DNA from: Aquaticitalea lipolytica
Lineage (GTDB): Bacteria; Bacteroidota; Bacteroidia; Flavobacteriales; Flavobacteriaceae
Direction of reading: 5' to 3'
Length of the DNA stretch: 64,000 nucleotides
Assembly (NCBI RefSeq): GCF_014641635.1
Contig: NZ_BMIC01000001.1
Location: 310,001-374,000 of the forward strand
Position numbers and translations under genes: made by a program. Under the pieces are notes generated by a model. That model made no database searches, was not told the origin of the DNA, and was given only the letters and a program-made list of their open reading frames with translations. The first letter of the stretch is position 1, and every line of letters begins with the position of its first letter. Of the stretch, positions 17,269 to 25,522 are shown piece after piece.

Positions 17269-17409
17269 ACAATGCGACGATAAGAATAATTTCAATTATC
17301 TATATCGATTGTTAAACGAAATACGCTTTTTTTAATGAAAAAATCAAGCGAAAAATTATAACGTTATATGTTAGTAAGTTGGCATTGAGCAAGCAATAGC
17401 CTATACACG
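17269..17409. repeat. 141-bp intergenic repeat, copy B
   Basis: Gap-free match to copy A at 16681-16821 with 14 differences. GTTAAACGAA is at 17311-17320. It begins 14 bases upstream of the ATG of the orphan gene at 17255, in the same relation to its gene as copy A. Confidence 0.9.
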
Positions 17410-17446
17410 AAGTTGTGACTAGTTTTATTTTTAACCGTTTTCTCTT

Positions 17447-18211
17447 TTAGTCTTCGGTTATTATATCTATTTCTTTGATAATTTGATGACCAAGCTCTAT
17501 TAATTGATTGTATTGGCTAATCATCGTGTCGAATTGCCACGCTGCTAAGCTAATAACATTTCTATAAGCTGGTTTGGCTGTGTATTCTATAAATGCTTGG
17601 TCATAATCTGACTGCGGTGTAGCTTTTATGGCTAAAGAATCTCTTGACATGAATGCAGAAGCTAAAATAAGTGATCTATCGAATTGAGTATCGAGGTAAT
17701 TCTCTTGGTGAACCGTATATTGGTTATAACTCTTCTCATTTTCTGAAATAACATCCACCAAACCGTGATATCTAGCCAAAAGAGAATCAATTTTAGTATT
17801 GTTTAATTTTCCATAATATTCTGATCTTTTCAATGATTCGTAACCTCCTGAATTTGGTTTAAAATAGAAATCGGCAAAAGCAGTACCACTCATCATAAAC
17901 AAGAAAAGATTATCATTTTCGGTCTTATCTAAGATACTATTACGTGCTTTTTTACATAGGTCAGCAATTTGTTTTCTTCCTTTTACCAATTCTTCTAATT
18001 GCTCTTGATCCTGCGATGTATGCGATTTAATTTTTATTAAGTATTCGTTTAAGGAATTTTTATCTTTTATTGACTGATTCCAATTATTAATTTGTAATGC
18101 AATCAAAATACCAATTACAACTAATATAATTTCTCCTAAAGCATACTTTAGGTACTGAGCTTTTTTATTGTCCAAAATCTGCTTATGTCTTATTTTCCTA
18201 AATAACCTCAT
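17447..18211 (-). CDS. DUF6090 family membrane-anchored protein (orphan array gene 1)
   Basis: A 254-residue protein with the very characteristic N-terminus of DUF6090: a basic stretch (FRKIRHKQILDNKKAQYLKY) and one transmembrane helix (ALGEIILVVIGILIALQINNW, about 25-45). The rest is a helical domain probably on the periplasmic side with coiled-coil features. Function unknown. DUF6090 genes occur in many, often clustered, copies in Flavobacteriaceae. It is flanked by repeat copy B downstream and the partial copy C upstream. Confidence 0.82.
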   Translation of the reverse strand: MRLFRKIRHKQILDNKKAQYLKYALGEIILVVIGILIALQINNWNQSIKDKNSLNEYLIKIKSHTSQDQEQLEELVKGRKQIADLCKKARNSILDKTENDNLFLFMMSGTAFADFYFKPNSGGYESLKRSEYYGKLNNTKIDSLLARYHGLVDVISENEKSYNQYTVHQENYLDTQFDRSLILASAFMSRDSLAIKATPQSDYDQAFIEYTAKPAYRNVISLAAWQFDTMISQYNQLIELGHQIIKEIDIITED

Positions 18212-18212
18212 A

Positions 18213-18285
18213 GGATGGATAATTTCAATTATCTATATCGATAGTTAAACGAAGTTCGGCTATTTTTTTGAGAAAGTCAAGCAGC
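18213..18285. repeat. Partial copy C of the 141-bp repeat
   Basis: The first half of the repeat is recognisable: ATAATTTCAATTATCTATAT from 18219, GTTAAACGAA at 18244-18253, then a diverged tail (TCAAGCA near 18278). It starts 2 bases upstream of the DUF6090 ATG and ends next to the stop of the ABC-F gene, marking the right edge of the array. Confidence 0.75.
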
Positions 18286-18291
18286 AATAAA

Positions 18292-19929
18292 TTACTTCTT
18301 CAAATCTATCTGCTTTAAGTTTTCAATTCTGTTTCTTACCAAGAAATCATCAATAGTTTCGAAATGCTCAATAACGCGTTGGTCTTTAAATTCAAATACT
18401 TTTTGAGATAAGCCTTGTAAAAAATCTCTATCGTGAGACACTAAAATAAGTGTACCATCAAAATCTAAAAGGGCTTCTTTAAGTACATCTTTCGATTTTA
18501 AATCTAAGTGGTTAGTTGGCTCATCGAGAATAAGCAAGTTAACAGGCTCTAAAAGTAATTTAACCATTGCTAGTCGTGTTTTTTCTCCTCCAGAAAGCAC
18601 ACTTACCTTTTTATCGATATCGTCGCCTTTAAACATAAAACGACCAAGTATGTTTTTTATCTGTGTTCTAATATCGCCTTGTGCAACTTCATCAACGGTT
18701 TGAAAAATAGTTAAACCTTCATCTAACAATGAAGCTTGGTTTTGAGCAAAATAACCAACCTTTACGTTGTGTCCTAAAGCACAATGACCATCTACTTCAA
18801 TTTCGTTCATAATGGCTTTAATCATTGTTGATTTACCTTCACCATTTCGTCCAACAAACGATACTTTTTCTCCTCGCGAAATAGACATGTTTGCGTTTTT
18901 AAACACCACATGATCATCATACGATTTTGATAAATCTTTAACAGTTACTGGATAATCACCCGAACGTTGTGCTGGCGGAAAACGTAGTTTTAAAGCCGAA
19001 GTATCTATCTCATCAATTTCAATAGGCTCTAATTTTTCTAGCATACGCTCACGAGAGTTCACTTGATTGGTTTTTGAGTATGTACCTTTAAAACGCTCGA
19101 TAAAAGCCATATTATCTGCAATAAACTTTTGCTGCTCGTTATAGGCTTTTATTTGATGTGCACGTCTGTCTTCACGCAATTGTAAGTAATGTGAGTAGTT
19201 TGCTTTATAATCATAAATACGACCCATTGTAACTTCAATAGTTCGGTTGGTAATATTATCAATAAATGCCTTATCATGCGAAATTACCATTACTGCATTG
19301 GCTTTATTTAAAAGAAAATCTTCTAACCAAATTACCGATTCGATATCGATATGGTTGGTTGGCTCATCGAGTAATATCAAATCTGGTTTTTGAAGTAATA
19401 TTTTTGCTAACTCAATTCTCATTCGGTAGCCACCACTAAACTCGCTGGTTTGTCTAGTAAAATCTTCACGTTTAAAACCTAATCCACCTAAAGCTTTTTC
19501 AACCTCAGCATCATAATTAATATCTTCTAATGCATAGTATTTTTCGCCTAAATCTGATACTTTGGTAATGATATTCATATACTCATCAGATTCGTAATCG
19601 GTTCTGGTTTCTAAAGCTTTATTTAAGGCTTCCATTTCGTCACGCATGGCAAAAATATGAGCAAAAGCTTTAGAGGCTTCTTCAAAAACTGTACACTTAT
19701 CTTCAGTTAATAAATGCTGTGGTAAATAGGCTATAATAGCATCTTTTGGAAAACGAACATTACCTCTTGTTGCTTTTTGTTCGCCAGCAATAATCTTCAT
19801 CATGGTCGATTTACCTGCTCCATTTTTACCCATTAGGGCAATTTTATCGGTTGCATTAATGGTAAACGACACATCACTAAATAAGGCACTACCACCAAAC
19901 TCTACTGCTAAATTATCAACTGAAATCAT
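18292..19929 (-). CDS. ABC-F family ATPase (ribosome-associated, Uup/YbiT-like)
   Basis: A 545-residue soluble protein with two ABC domains and no membrane segment. Domain 1: Walker A MGKNGAGKST (about 34-43), signature FSGGYRMRIELAK, Walker B LILLDEPTNHID. A linker with many charged residues (about 240-300, the P-site tRNA-interaction motif of ABC-F). Domain 2: GRNGEGKST, VLSGGEKTRLAMVK, LLILDEPTNHLD. ABC-F proteins act at the ribosomal E site in translation. Which subfamily (Uup, YbiT, antibiotic resistance) cannot be settled by eye; the housekeeping setting favours YbiT/Uup type. Confidence 0.93.
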   Translation of the reverse strand: MISVDNLAVEFGGSALFSDVSFTINATDKIALMGKNGAGKSTMMKIIAGEQKATRGNVRFPKDAIIAYLPQHLLTEDKCTVFEEASKAFAHIFAMRDEMEALNKALETRTDYESDEYMNIITKVSDLGEKYYALEDINYDAEVEKALGGLGFKREDFTRQTSEFSGGYRMRIELAKILLQKPDLILLDEPTNHIDIESVIWLEDFLLNKANAVMVISHDKAFIDNITNRTIEVTMGRIYDYKANYSHYLQLREDRRAHQIKAYNEQQKFIADNMAFIERFKGTYSKTNQVNSRERMLEKLEPIEIDEIDTSALKLRFPPAQRSGDYPVTVKDLSKSYDDHVVFKNANMSISRGEKVSFVGRNGEGKSTMIKAIMNEIEVDGHCALGHNVKVGYFAQNQASLLDEGLTIFQTVDEVAQGDIRTQIKNILGRFMFKGDDIDKKVSVLSGGEKTRLAMVKLLLEPVNLLILDEPTNHLDLKSKDVLKEALLDFDGTLILVSHDRDFLQGLSQKVFEFKDQRVIEHFETIDDFLVRNRIENLKQIDLKK

Positions 19930-19947
19930 ACTTGAATTTTAAAGCTG

Positions 19948-19955
19948 CAAAACTA
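19948..19955 (-). promoter_or_regulatory. -7 promoter element for the ABC-F gene
   Basis: On the minus strand this reads TAGTTTTG, matching TAnnTTTG, 19 bases upstream of the ATG at 19929, giving a short leader. Confidence 0.55.
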
Positions 19956-20025
19956 ATAAAAAGCAGGATAGTGCAAGGCATATTTATTTATAAAAAACAA
20001 TTCAATTTCAATACATTAAAAAGAC

Positions 20026-20033
20026 TACTTTTG
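20026..20033 (+). promoter_or_regulatory. -7 promoter element for the J-domain/KTSC gene
   Basis: TACTTTTG followed by CACC, 23 bases before the ATG at 20056. Confidence 0.55.
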
Positions 20034-20055
20034 CACCTTCTAAAAAAGCATCACT

Positions 20056-20502
20056 ATGAAACGTATCAACGAATACAAAAAATTATTTAATGTCGAAAAC
20101 AATATCGATCTTAAAGAACTAAAATCTACTTACAGAAATTTAGTGAAAGAATGGCATCCTGATAAATTTCAAGCTGGTGATGAAAAAGCTATAGAAGCTG
20201 AATTAAAAAGTAGACAGATTATTGATGGTTACCATTTTTTGGTAAGTATTGCTCCTGAAACAAAAGCAGCAAATTTGGAAGAATTTAATGAAACTGCTAC
20301 TACTCCAATTATAGATTGGCAACACAAAGGTTTGGTTTTAGAAATAACTTTTTTAGATGGTAATACTTATGAGTTTTTTGGAGTAGATAAATCTTTATTT
20401 ATTAAATTTTCACAATCTGATAAGCTTACACGTTTTGCAAAACGTAACATTTTTAATTCTTTTACGTACCGAAAAATTAAAAAGCAACAGGTTGAAGCTT
20501 AG
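20056..20502 (+). CDS. J-domain protein with C-terminal KTSC domain
   Basis: A 148-residue fusion. Residues 5-65 are a DnaJ-type J domain with the HPD tripeptide in KEWHPDKFQ, which stimulates Hsp70 ATPase activity. Residues about 95-145 are a KTSC domain (LEITFLDGNTYEFFGVDKSL, FAKRNIFNSFTYRKI), a small fold often found on RNA- or nucleic-acid-associated proteins such as lysyl-tRNA synthetase-linked genes. The client is unknown. Single gene. Confidence 0.82.
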   Translation: MKRINEYKKLFNVENNIDLKELKSTYRNLVKEWHPDKFQAGDEKAIEAELKSRQIIDGYHFLVSIAPETKAANLEEFNETATTPIIDWQHKGLVLEITFLDGNTYEFFGVDKSLFIKFSQSDKLTRFAKRNIFNSFTYRKIKKQQVEA

Positions 20503-20557
20503 TATATATTTATTATAAAAACTCAAGAATCTCTTTTTTGATTTATCCTCGATTAAA

Positions 20558-22066
20558 TTAGTAACCAAATAATGCTTTATAAGCAACATATTCGGCATAA
20601 TTCCACTCTAAAAAAGACTTTGACTCCCATTCGGTTTTAAACTCTTTTTTACGGTTGTTAATAATTTGGCGATACTCAAAAGGTCTCATGAACTCTTCTT
20701 CGAAAGGGAATTTTTCTTGCTGAATTTTGTAGATCTCATCTAGCTCTTCTATAGGTTTATCTAAATGAGGTAATGCTTTATCAGAAAGTGTTGCCATATA
20801 GTTTAAATGTAAAAACGATTTATTGGCATTATTGAAATTATACTTTGCAATTAATCCATCCCAATTTATAAATGAGCTAAAAACCAATACTATAAAAAGC
20901 GCATATGCGTTGACCCTAAATAAATAGAAAGCCGATTTTTTATCTTTTACTTTCACAAAAACTGTATATAATCCGTATAAAACGAGTAATAAAAAGAGAA
21001 TAACACCTATACGTTTATATGCTAAAGCAAAATAATCGATATACCTATAGTTTCTTACAAAAACGGATAGCGTTAAAATTGCATTTTGAATAATCCAAAC
21101 ATAACTTAACACTCTTAAAAGCTTATTATTTTGGTAAAAGTTTAAATTACCTCTGAAAAAATATAAAACTAACGCTATTGATATAAGAATTGATAGAATT
21201 AGCAAATATGTGCCTTCATGAACAAATTGTTTTAAAAAATAACCATCCCATTGAAAATTAAACCAAACAATATTTAAATCGATACAGTTAACAATTAGCA
21301 ATAAAACATTAAGAACAATTAGCAAAAAAACTCCAGCTTTATACTCGTTTTTTAAAGCAGTAATACTAAAGATTCGTTTAATAGATTTTTTCACTCTCAC
21401 TAACGAATCTGTAGCTTTTAAGTCTTCATTTTCTATATAATTATTAGAAATTATAATGTACATAAAATTGCTAATTACCAACCCTACAATTAAGGTAAAC
21501 ACCACTAAGAAGTCGAAATTTTTAAAAATAGCAAGCAAACTCTCACTAATAAAAGACAAAAAACTAGAAACCAAATCATTAAAAACAGGATTAGAACCAC
21601 TGTAAATTGCTATAAATATGATTATGATTATTAACGGAATAAAAAACATCCTGAATTTCCAGATGTAGCTTCCGAAATTTTTGCCTTTTACTTTAGTACT
21701 TAAAAGCGATTCGAGGAAAAATATTTGAGACTTAAAAAAAGAAATTATAGAGATTCTAAATGCATTTAATAACGATTTAACTTGAGGATAAATAAGCAAT
21801 CCTACAAAAACAACCAACATCAAATAATTTATAAAATATGAGAATACAGAATGTGTAACTACTGTTGCTATTGATGTTGTTATAAAAGCTAATGCAACTG
21901 TTATTTGGTTTCTGGTTTTGAATTGAAGACGTTTTGAATACAATAACCAAGCAAAAAAAATGGTTTCAAAAATAAATAGATTTAATCCTAAATCTTCTCT
22001 GTGAAATAAAAATGTGAATATAATTGTGCTAAAAATGACAATAAGAATGTCTCTTTTTTTACTCAT
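20558..22066 (-). CDS. DUF4173 family multi-pass membrane protein
   Basis: A 502-residue protein with about eleven hydrophobic segments and a cytoplasmic or periplasmic C-terminal tail of about 90 residues with YKIQQEKFPFEEEFMRP. The HREDLGLNLFIFETIF motif near residue 22-37 is typical of DUF4173. Transport substrate or function unknown. In other genomes such genes often sit beside small XRE regulators, but here the neighbour is a glycosyltransferase 52 bases upstream in the same direction. Confidence 0.75.
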   Translation of the reverse strand: MSKKRDILIVIFSTIIFTFLFHREDLGLNLFIFETIFFAWLLYSKRLQFKTRNQITVALAFITTSIATVVTHSVFSYFINYLMLVVFVGLLIYPQVKSLLNAFRISIISFFKSQIFFLESLLSTKVKGKNFGSYIWKFRMFFIPLIIIIIFIAIYSGSNPVFNDLVSSFLSFISESLLAIFKNFDFLVVFTLIVGLVISNFMYIIISNNYIENEDLKATDSLVRVKKSIKRIFSITALKNEYKAGVFLLIVLNVLLLIVNCIDLNIVWFNFQWDGYFLKQFVHEGTYLLILSILISIALVLYFFRGNLNFYQNNKLLRVLSYVWIIQNAILTLSVFVRNYRYIDYFALAYKRIGVILFLLLVLYGLYTVFVKVKDKKSAFYLFRVNAYALFIVLVFSSFINWDGLIAKYNFNNANKSFLHLNYMATLSDKALPHLDKPIEELDEIYKIQQEKFPFEEEFMRPFEYRQIINNRKKEFKTEWESKSFLEWNYAEYVAYKALFGY

Positions 22067-22118
22067 AAGTTGTTTGGTTAGTTATATAAAAAACGGACAA
22101 TCTATAAAAATAGTATAG

Positions 22119-23357
22119 TTATTCTTTTTGGTTTTTAGCCTCAATCCATTTGCTCATAAACTTAGTACTTTGCAAGGTATGATGTTGTAACAACTGTCCT
22201 GTAAAATTATTACGTCTATGTCTACTAAGATTTTGTGAAATAGTATCGATTTTTGAATATAAATGTTCTAAAAACTCTGCCTTTTGAAAACGCTTATTTA
22301 TGATTGCAAAGCCATTATTTTGATACGTTTTCCAATCAAATTCACTTTCATATAATTTTACAGCCTTATTAGCAAAATCTTTAGGAGAATCTGTAATAAA
22401 TCCGTTAGGTTGTGAGTTACCAAACATGCCTTCTGCAGCAATAGTAGTCATAACACAAGGTGTTCCGTTTTGCATTGCATCAATTAGCTTGCCTTTTAAA
22501 CCAGCTCCAAAACGCAAAGGTGCCAAACAAATTTTTGCATTTTGCATCACCTCGTTAACATCGTTAGCAAAACCTTTTATCAAGAATCCATCTTTGTTAT
22601 TCTGTAACTGATTTACTTTTTGAGACGCATAAGCACCATAAATATGAAGTTCTGCTTTTGGTAATTGCTTTTTAATTAATGGCCAAATAGATTCTTTTAG
22701 ATATAAAATAGAGTTATAATTAGGCTCATGCAAAAAGTTTCCAATGGTAATAAAATGCTCACGTTCATCAAAAACTGGAAGATTATTTGTACTACTTTCT
22801 GAAATTTCTTCAAGTAGAAATGGTAAATACAACAATAAATTGTCTGGAACTTTAAATTGCGTTTTTAAGATTTCAATCTCAACTTCAGAAATCATCAAAC
22901 TAAAATCACACCTGTAAATGCTTGCTATTTCGCGTTTTGCTATATCATTAAACAAATAGCTTTCATCAAATGGCTTGTTATCCTTAAACGCTAATTGTCG
23001 CCCTTTACGCAAGCAATGTAAATCTTCAGTATCTAGAATTCTCAAAGCATCAGGACATTGCTCTGCAACTCGCCAACCAAACTGTTCTTCCATCATAAAA
23101 CGATCGAATAGAATAATATCAGGATTTAGTTGTTTTACAAACGTATCAAAACTCTCATGATTGAGTTCTATTGCAACTTGACTAATACCAATAGTTGTTA
23201 AATTAAAAGCATTATCACTTTTAGCGCAAGGACTCACGAATGTTATTTGATAGTTTTGCTGCTGAAAAGCTGCAATAAGTTGCATCATTCGGCTTCCTGC
23301 TGCAGAACTTTTGGGTTCTGGCCAGACAAAACCAATAATTAAAAGATGCTTGGGCAT
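22119..23357 (-). CDS. Glycosyltransferase family 4-like protein
   Basis: A 412-residue GT-B fold glycosyltransferase. The N-terminal Rossmann half has IIGFVWPEPKSSAAGSRM and the C-terminal half the family-4 nucleotide-sugar binding region (FITIGNFLHEPNYNSILYL, AELHIYGAYAS, ICLAPLRFGAGLKGKLIDAM, with the E/DxxxxGxP-like NGTPCVMT). No membrane segment. Donor and acceptor unknown; a role in polysaccharide or glycolipid synthesis is likely. The haem-binding protein gene ends 18 bases upstream, so they may be one transcript. Confidence 0.85.
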   Translation of the reverse strand: MPKHLLIIGFVWPEPKSSAAGSRMMQLIAAFQQQNYQITFVSPCAKSDNAFNLTTIGISQVAIELNHESFDTFVKQLNPDIILFDRFMMEEQFGWRVAEQCPDALRILDTEDLHCLRKGRQLAFKDNKPFDESYLFNDIAKREIASIYRCDFSLMISEVEIEILKTQFKVPDNLLLYLPFLLEEISESSTNNLPVFDEREHFITIGNFLHEPNYNSILYLKESIWPLIKKQLPKAELHIYGAYASQKVNQLQNNKDGFLIKGFANDVNEVMQNAKICLAPLRFGAGLKGKLIDAMQNGTPCVMTTIAAEGMFGNSQPNGFITDSPKDFANKAVKLYESEFDWKTYQNNGFAIINKRFQKAEFLEHLYSKIDTISQNLSRHRRNNFTGQLLQHHTLQSTKFMSKWIEAKNQKE

Positions 23358-23375
23358 TATGTTTTTATATTGAAA

Positions 23376-23855
23376 TTATTCTGCTCCTGCTTCAAGCTCT
23401 AAACTGTATCTAAAACGTTCTTTATTTACCCAATGTAATAAAACCATAATTTGGTCATCTGTTAGTTTAGCTTCAGTATGTGTCCAAGTGTATGATGGTA
23501 AAGGCATTTCTTTTTTCTCTACCATTTCAGCTAGTTCTTCTAGTTTATGATCTTTCTTCTTAGTAGAGTAATCATCCCATTTAGAGATATTAAAATGCTT
23601 TTTTCCATTATCAACATGCTCAGCCATCCAATAATTAACAGGAGTAATATTATTGTACCAAGGATATCGTGTTACATCACTATGGCAATCGTTACAACTC
23701 TCTTTAAGTATAAGTTTAACGTTTTCAGGTGTATTTGTTTCTGTATAAAAGCTATCGATAGAAGTTAAATCTCCTTCGTTTTTTTCTGGTCCAAAAAATT
23801 GTGCTATTACAAACACAACAAGTAAAAACAATAGTATCTTTTTTATAATCTTCAT
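23376..23855 (-). CDS. Haem-binding domain (cytochrome c-like) exported protein
   Basis: A 159-residue protein with an N-terminal signal anchor (about 5-20) and one c-type haem site CNDCH near residue 53-57. The following DVTRYPWYNNITPVNYWM and the distal MPLPSYTWTH motif, whose Met could be the axial ligand, are the signature of the Bacteroidota haem-binding domain family. Acts in the periplasm, probably in electron transfer. Redox partner unknown. Confidence 0.88.
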   Translation of the reverse strand: MKIIKKILLFLLVVFVIAQFFGPEKNEGDLTSIDSFYTETNTPENVKLILKESCNDCHSDVTRYPWYNNITPVNYWMAEHVDNGKKHFNISKWDDYSTKKKDHKLEELAEMVEKKEMPLPSYTWTHTEAKLTDDQIMVLLHWVNKERFRYSLELEAGAE

Positions 23856-23892
23856 TTTTGTTAGTTTTAGATTTTAAAAATAAGAAAATCCT

Positions 23893-24459
23893 TTGACTAC
23901 AGACCAACTATATCAAGAATTAAATTATGTAAATCATTCGAGAGAAAACAGATTGAAGTATGCCAATTTAGTTATTGATAATCCTGAACTAATCTCTAAG
24001 CTATTAGATATTTTATTTATGGTAGATGATAAAATATCGTGCAGAGCTGCTTGGGTTTTTGAATTTATGTGTGGCGAAAATTTAGAAACTGCAATACCAT
24101 ATTTAGATAAGTTTACAGAAAACATACACAAAGTACATCAAGATTCTGCTGTGCGACCTGTAGCTAAAGTTTGTGAATATTTAGTAACTGCGCTATACTC
24201 TAAAACTGATAACAAAATTAAAACCTCGCTGTCTTTAAAACACAAAGAGCGAATTGTTGAGTCTTGTTTTGATTGGATGATTAACGACGAAAAAATTGCG
24301 CCAAAAGCTTATGCCATGAATTCGCTTTTTTTATTAGGAAAAGATATTGATTGGATTCACCCAGAATTAGTAACAATTTTAGAACGCGATTTTCAAATGC
24401 AAAGTTCAGGCTTTAAAGCTAGAGCTAGACATATTTTAAAGAAGATTAAAGCTTCATAA
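23893..24459 (+). CDS. HEAT-repeat-like protein of unknown function, near purB
   Basis: A 188-residue all-helical protein with ARM/HEAT-type repeats (PELISKLLDILFMVDDKISCRAAWVFEF, IAPKAYAMNSLFLLGKDIDW). It starts with TTG at 23893; an in-frame TAA at 23881 rules out a longer start and no ATG fits before residue 60. Bacteroidota homologues are often mislabelled adenylosuccinate lyase because they lie close to purB; it has none of the lyase motifs. Convergent with the DUF1028 gene, overlapping by 14 bases. Confidence 0.75.
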   Translation: MTTDQLYQELNYVNHSRENRLKYANLVIDNPELISKLLDILFMVDDKISCRAAWVFEFMCGENLETAIPYLDKFTENIHKVHQDSAVRPVAKVCEYLVTALYSKTDNKIKTSLSLKHKERIVESCFDWMINDEKIAPKAYAMNSLFLLGKDIDWIHPELVTILERDFQMQSSGFKARARHILKKIKAS

Positions 24460-25426
24460 CTTTTTCTAATTCAGCATCAGAAATTACTAATAATTTACTA
24501 GTTACTAATCGTGCTGTTAGAGTTTTCCAGTTATTATCTTGTTTAAAAATTGATTTTAAAATTGGATGTGCTTTTTCAAATTGTTTATTATTCAACAAAT
24601 TAATAGCATACCAATATTGCATTTCTAAATTCTCAGGAAACAACTTTTGAGCTTCTAAATATAATGCTTCAGCTTTTTTAGAGTCACCTTCCTCCATTGC
24701 TAAATCACCTTTATTCATAAAATCGTAAGCTTTATGAATTTTCATTAATCGCTCTAATTCGTTTACTGGGTTATCATTATCTTCAACTCTTAAATCCATA
24801 ATTACGTCTTCCCAAGAGTTTCCTGTAGCTTCTCCCTTTACAATTAAAATAGCAGCAGATTGTTTTCCTCTAATATCACCTTTTTCGCCTTCAGCAGCTT
24901 TTAAAGCAGCTAACATACGCTCGCTGAGTGTTCCTTTAGTGATTTCAAAAGCATTTGCCATTGCCTGCCAAACTGTATTATTTAGCATCATGTTTGCTTG
25001 TACAGAAAAATTTTTACCTTGTTTGTGACCAGCTTCTGCAATACAAGAACTTCCCGTATGAGTTGCTACTTCTCCTTTTGTGTTTAAAAAAGCAACTTGC
25101 CTATACATTTCACCACTATCGTTTGCTAATAAAGCATCTAATGCTTGTTGTGGAGACAAACCTTGCTCCATTAAAACCAACCCTTTTGGTCCATAACTTG
25201 GGTTTACTAACGATTGTGTAGCAACAACACCTACTCCAGCTTTACCATAAGTAACAACACTACCAACACTAAACCAATGACTTTGTACAGCAACACCAAT
25301 GTCTCCTGTAACAGAATCTCGAGCTACAATTGAATAGGTATGTGTAAAGGGTTCTGATTTTTTATAGACTTGAGAAAACATAGTTTGAGAGAACATTAAA
25401 ATAATTACGAAGTATAGCTTATTCAT
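24446..25426 (-). CDS. DUF1028 (Ntn-hydrolase-like) exported protein with TPR tail
   Basis: A 326-residue protein. After a signal peptide (about 1-18) comes DUF1028 (residues 28-225), with the conserved HTYSIVARDSVTGDIGVAVQ, VGVVATQSLVNPSYGPKGL and TGSSC motifs of this Ntn-hydrolase-like family. The C-terminal 100 residues form TPR helices (GDSKKAEALYLEAQKLFPEN). Enzyme activity is suspected for the family but unproven. The 3' end overlaps the opposing HEAT-like gene. Confidence 0.87.
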   Translation of the reverse strand: MNKLYFVIILMFSQTMFSQVYKKSEPFTHTYSIVARDSVTGDIGVAVQSHWFSVGSVVTYGKAGVGVVATQSLVNPSYGPKGLVLMEQGLSPQQALDALLANDSGEMYRQVAFLNTKGEVATHTGSSCIAEAGHKQGKNFSVQANMMLNNTVWQAMANAFEITKGTLSERMLAALKAAEGEKGDIRGKQSAAILIVKGEATGNSWEDVIMDLRVEDNDNPVNELERLMKIHKAYDFMNKGDLAMEEGDSKKAEALYLEAQKLFPENLEMQYWYAINLLNNKQFEKAHPILKSIFKQDNNWKTLTARLVTSKLLVISDAELEKVMKL

Positions 25427-25489
25427 TTTTATAACGATTTATGGACTAAGATAACTAATTTATGTTTCAATTTTAAAACTTGAAATGAC

Positions 25490-25497
25490 TATCTTTG
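25490..25497 (+). promoter_or_regulatory. -7 promoter element for purB
   Basis: TATCTTTG, followed by CATC, 26 bases before the purB ATG at 25523. Confidence 0.6.
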
Positions 25498-25522
25498 CAT
25501 CTTCAAAAAAACAACACAACAC

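Noticed and set aside
23893-24459. Adenylosuccinate lyase by neighbour-based naming
   Set aside because: The true purB is at 25523-26866; this protein is all HEAT-like helices with no lyase motif.
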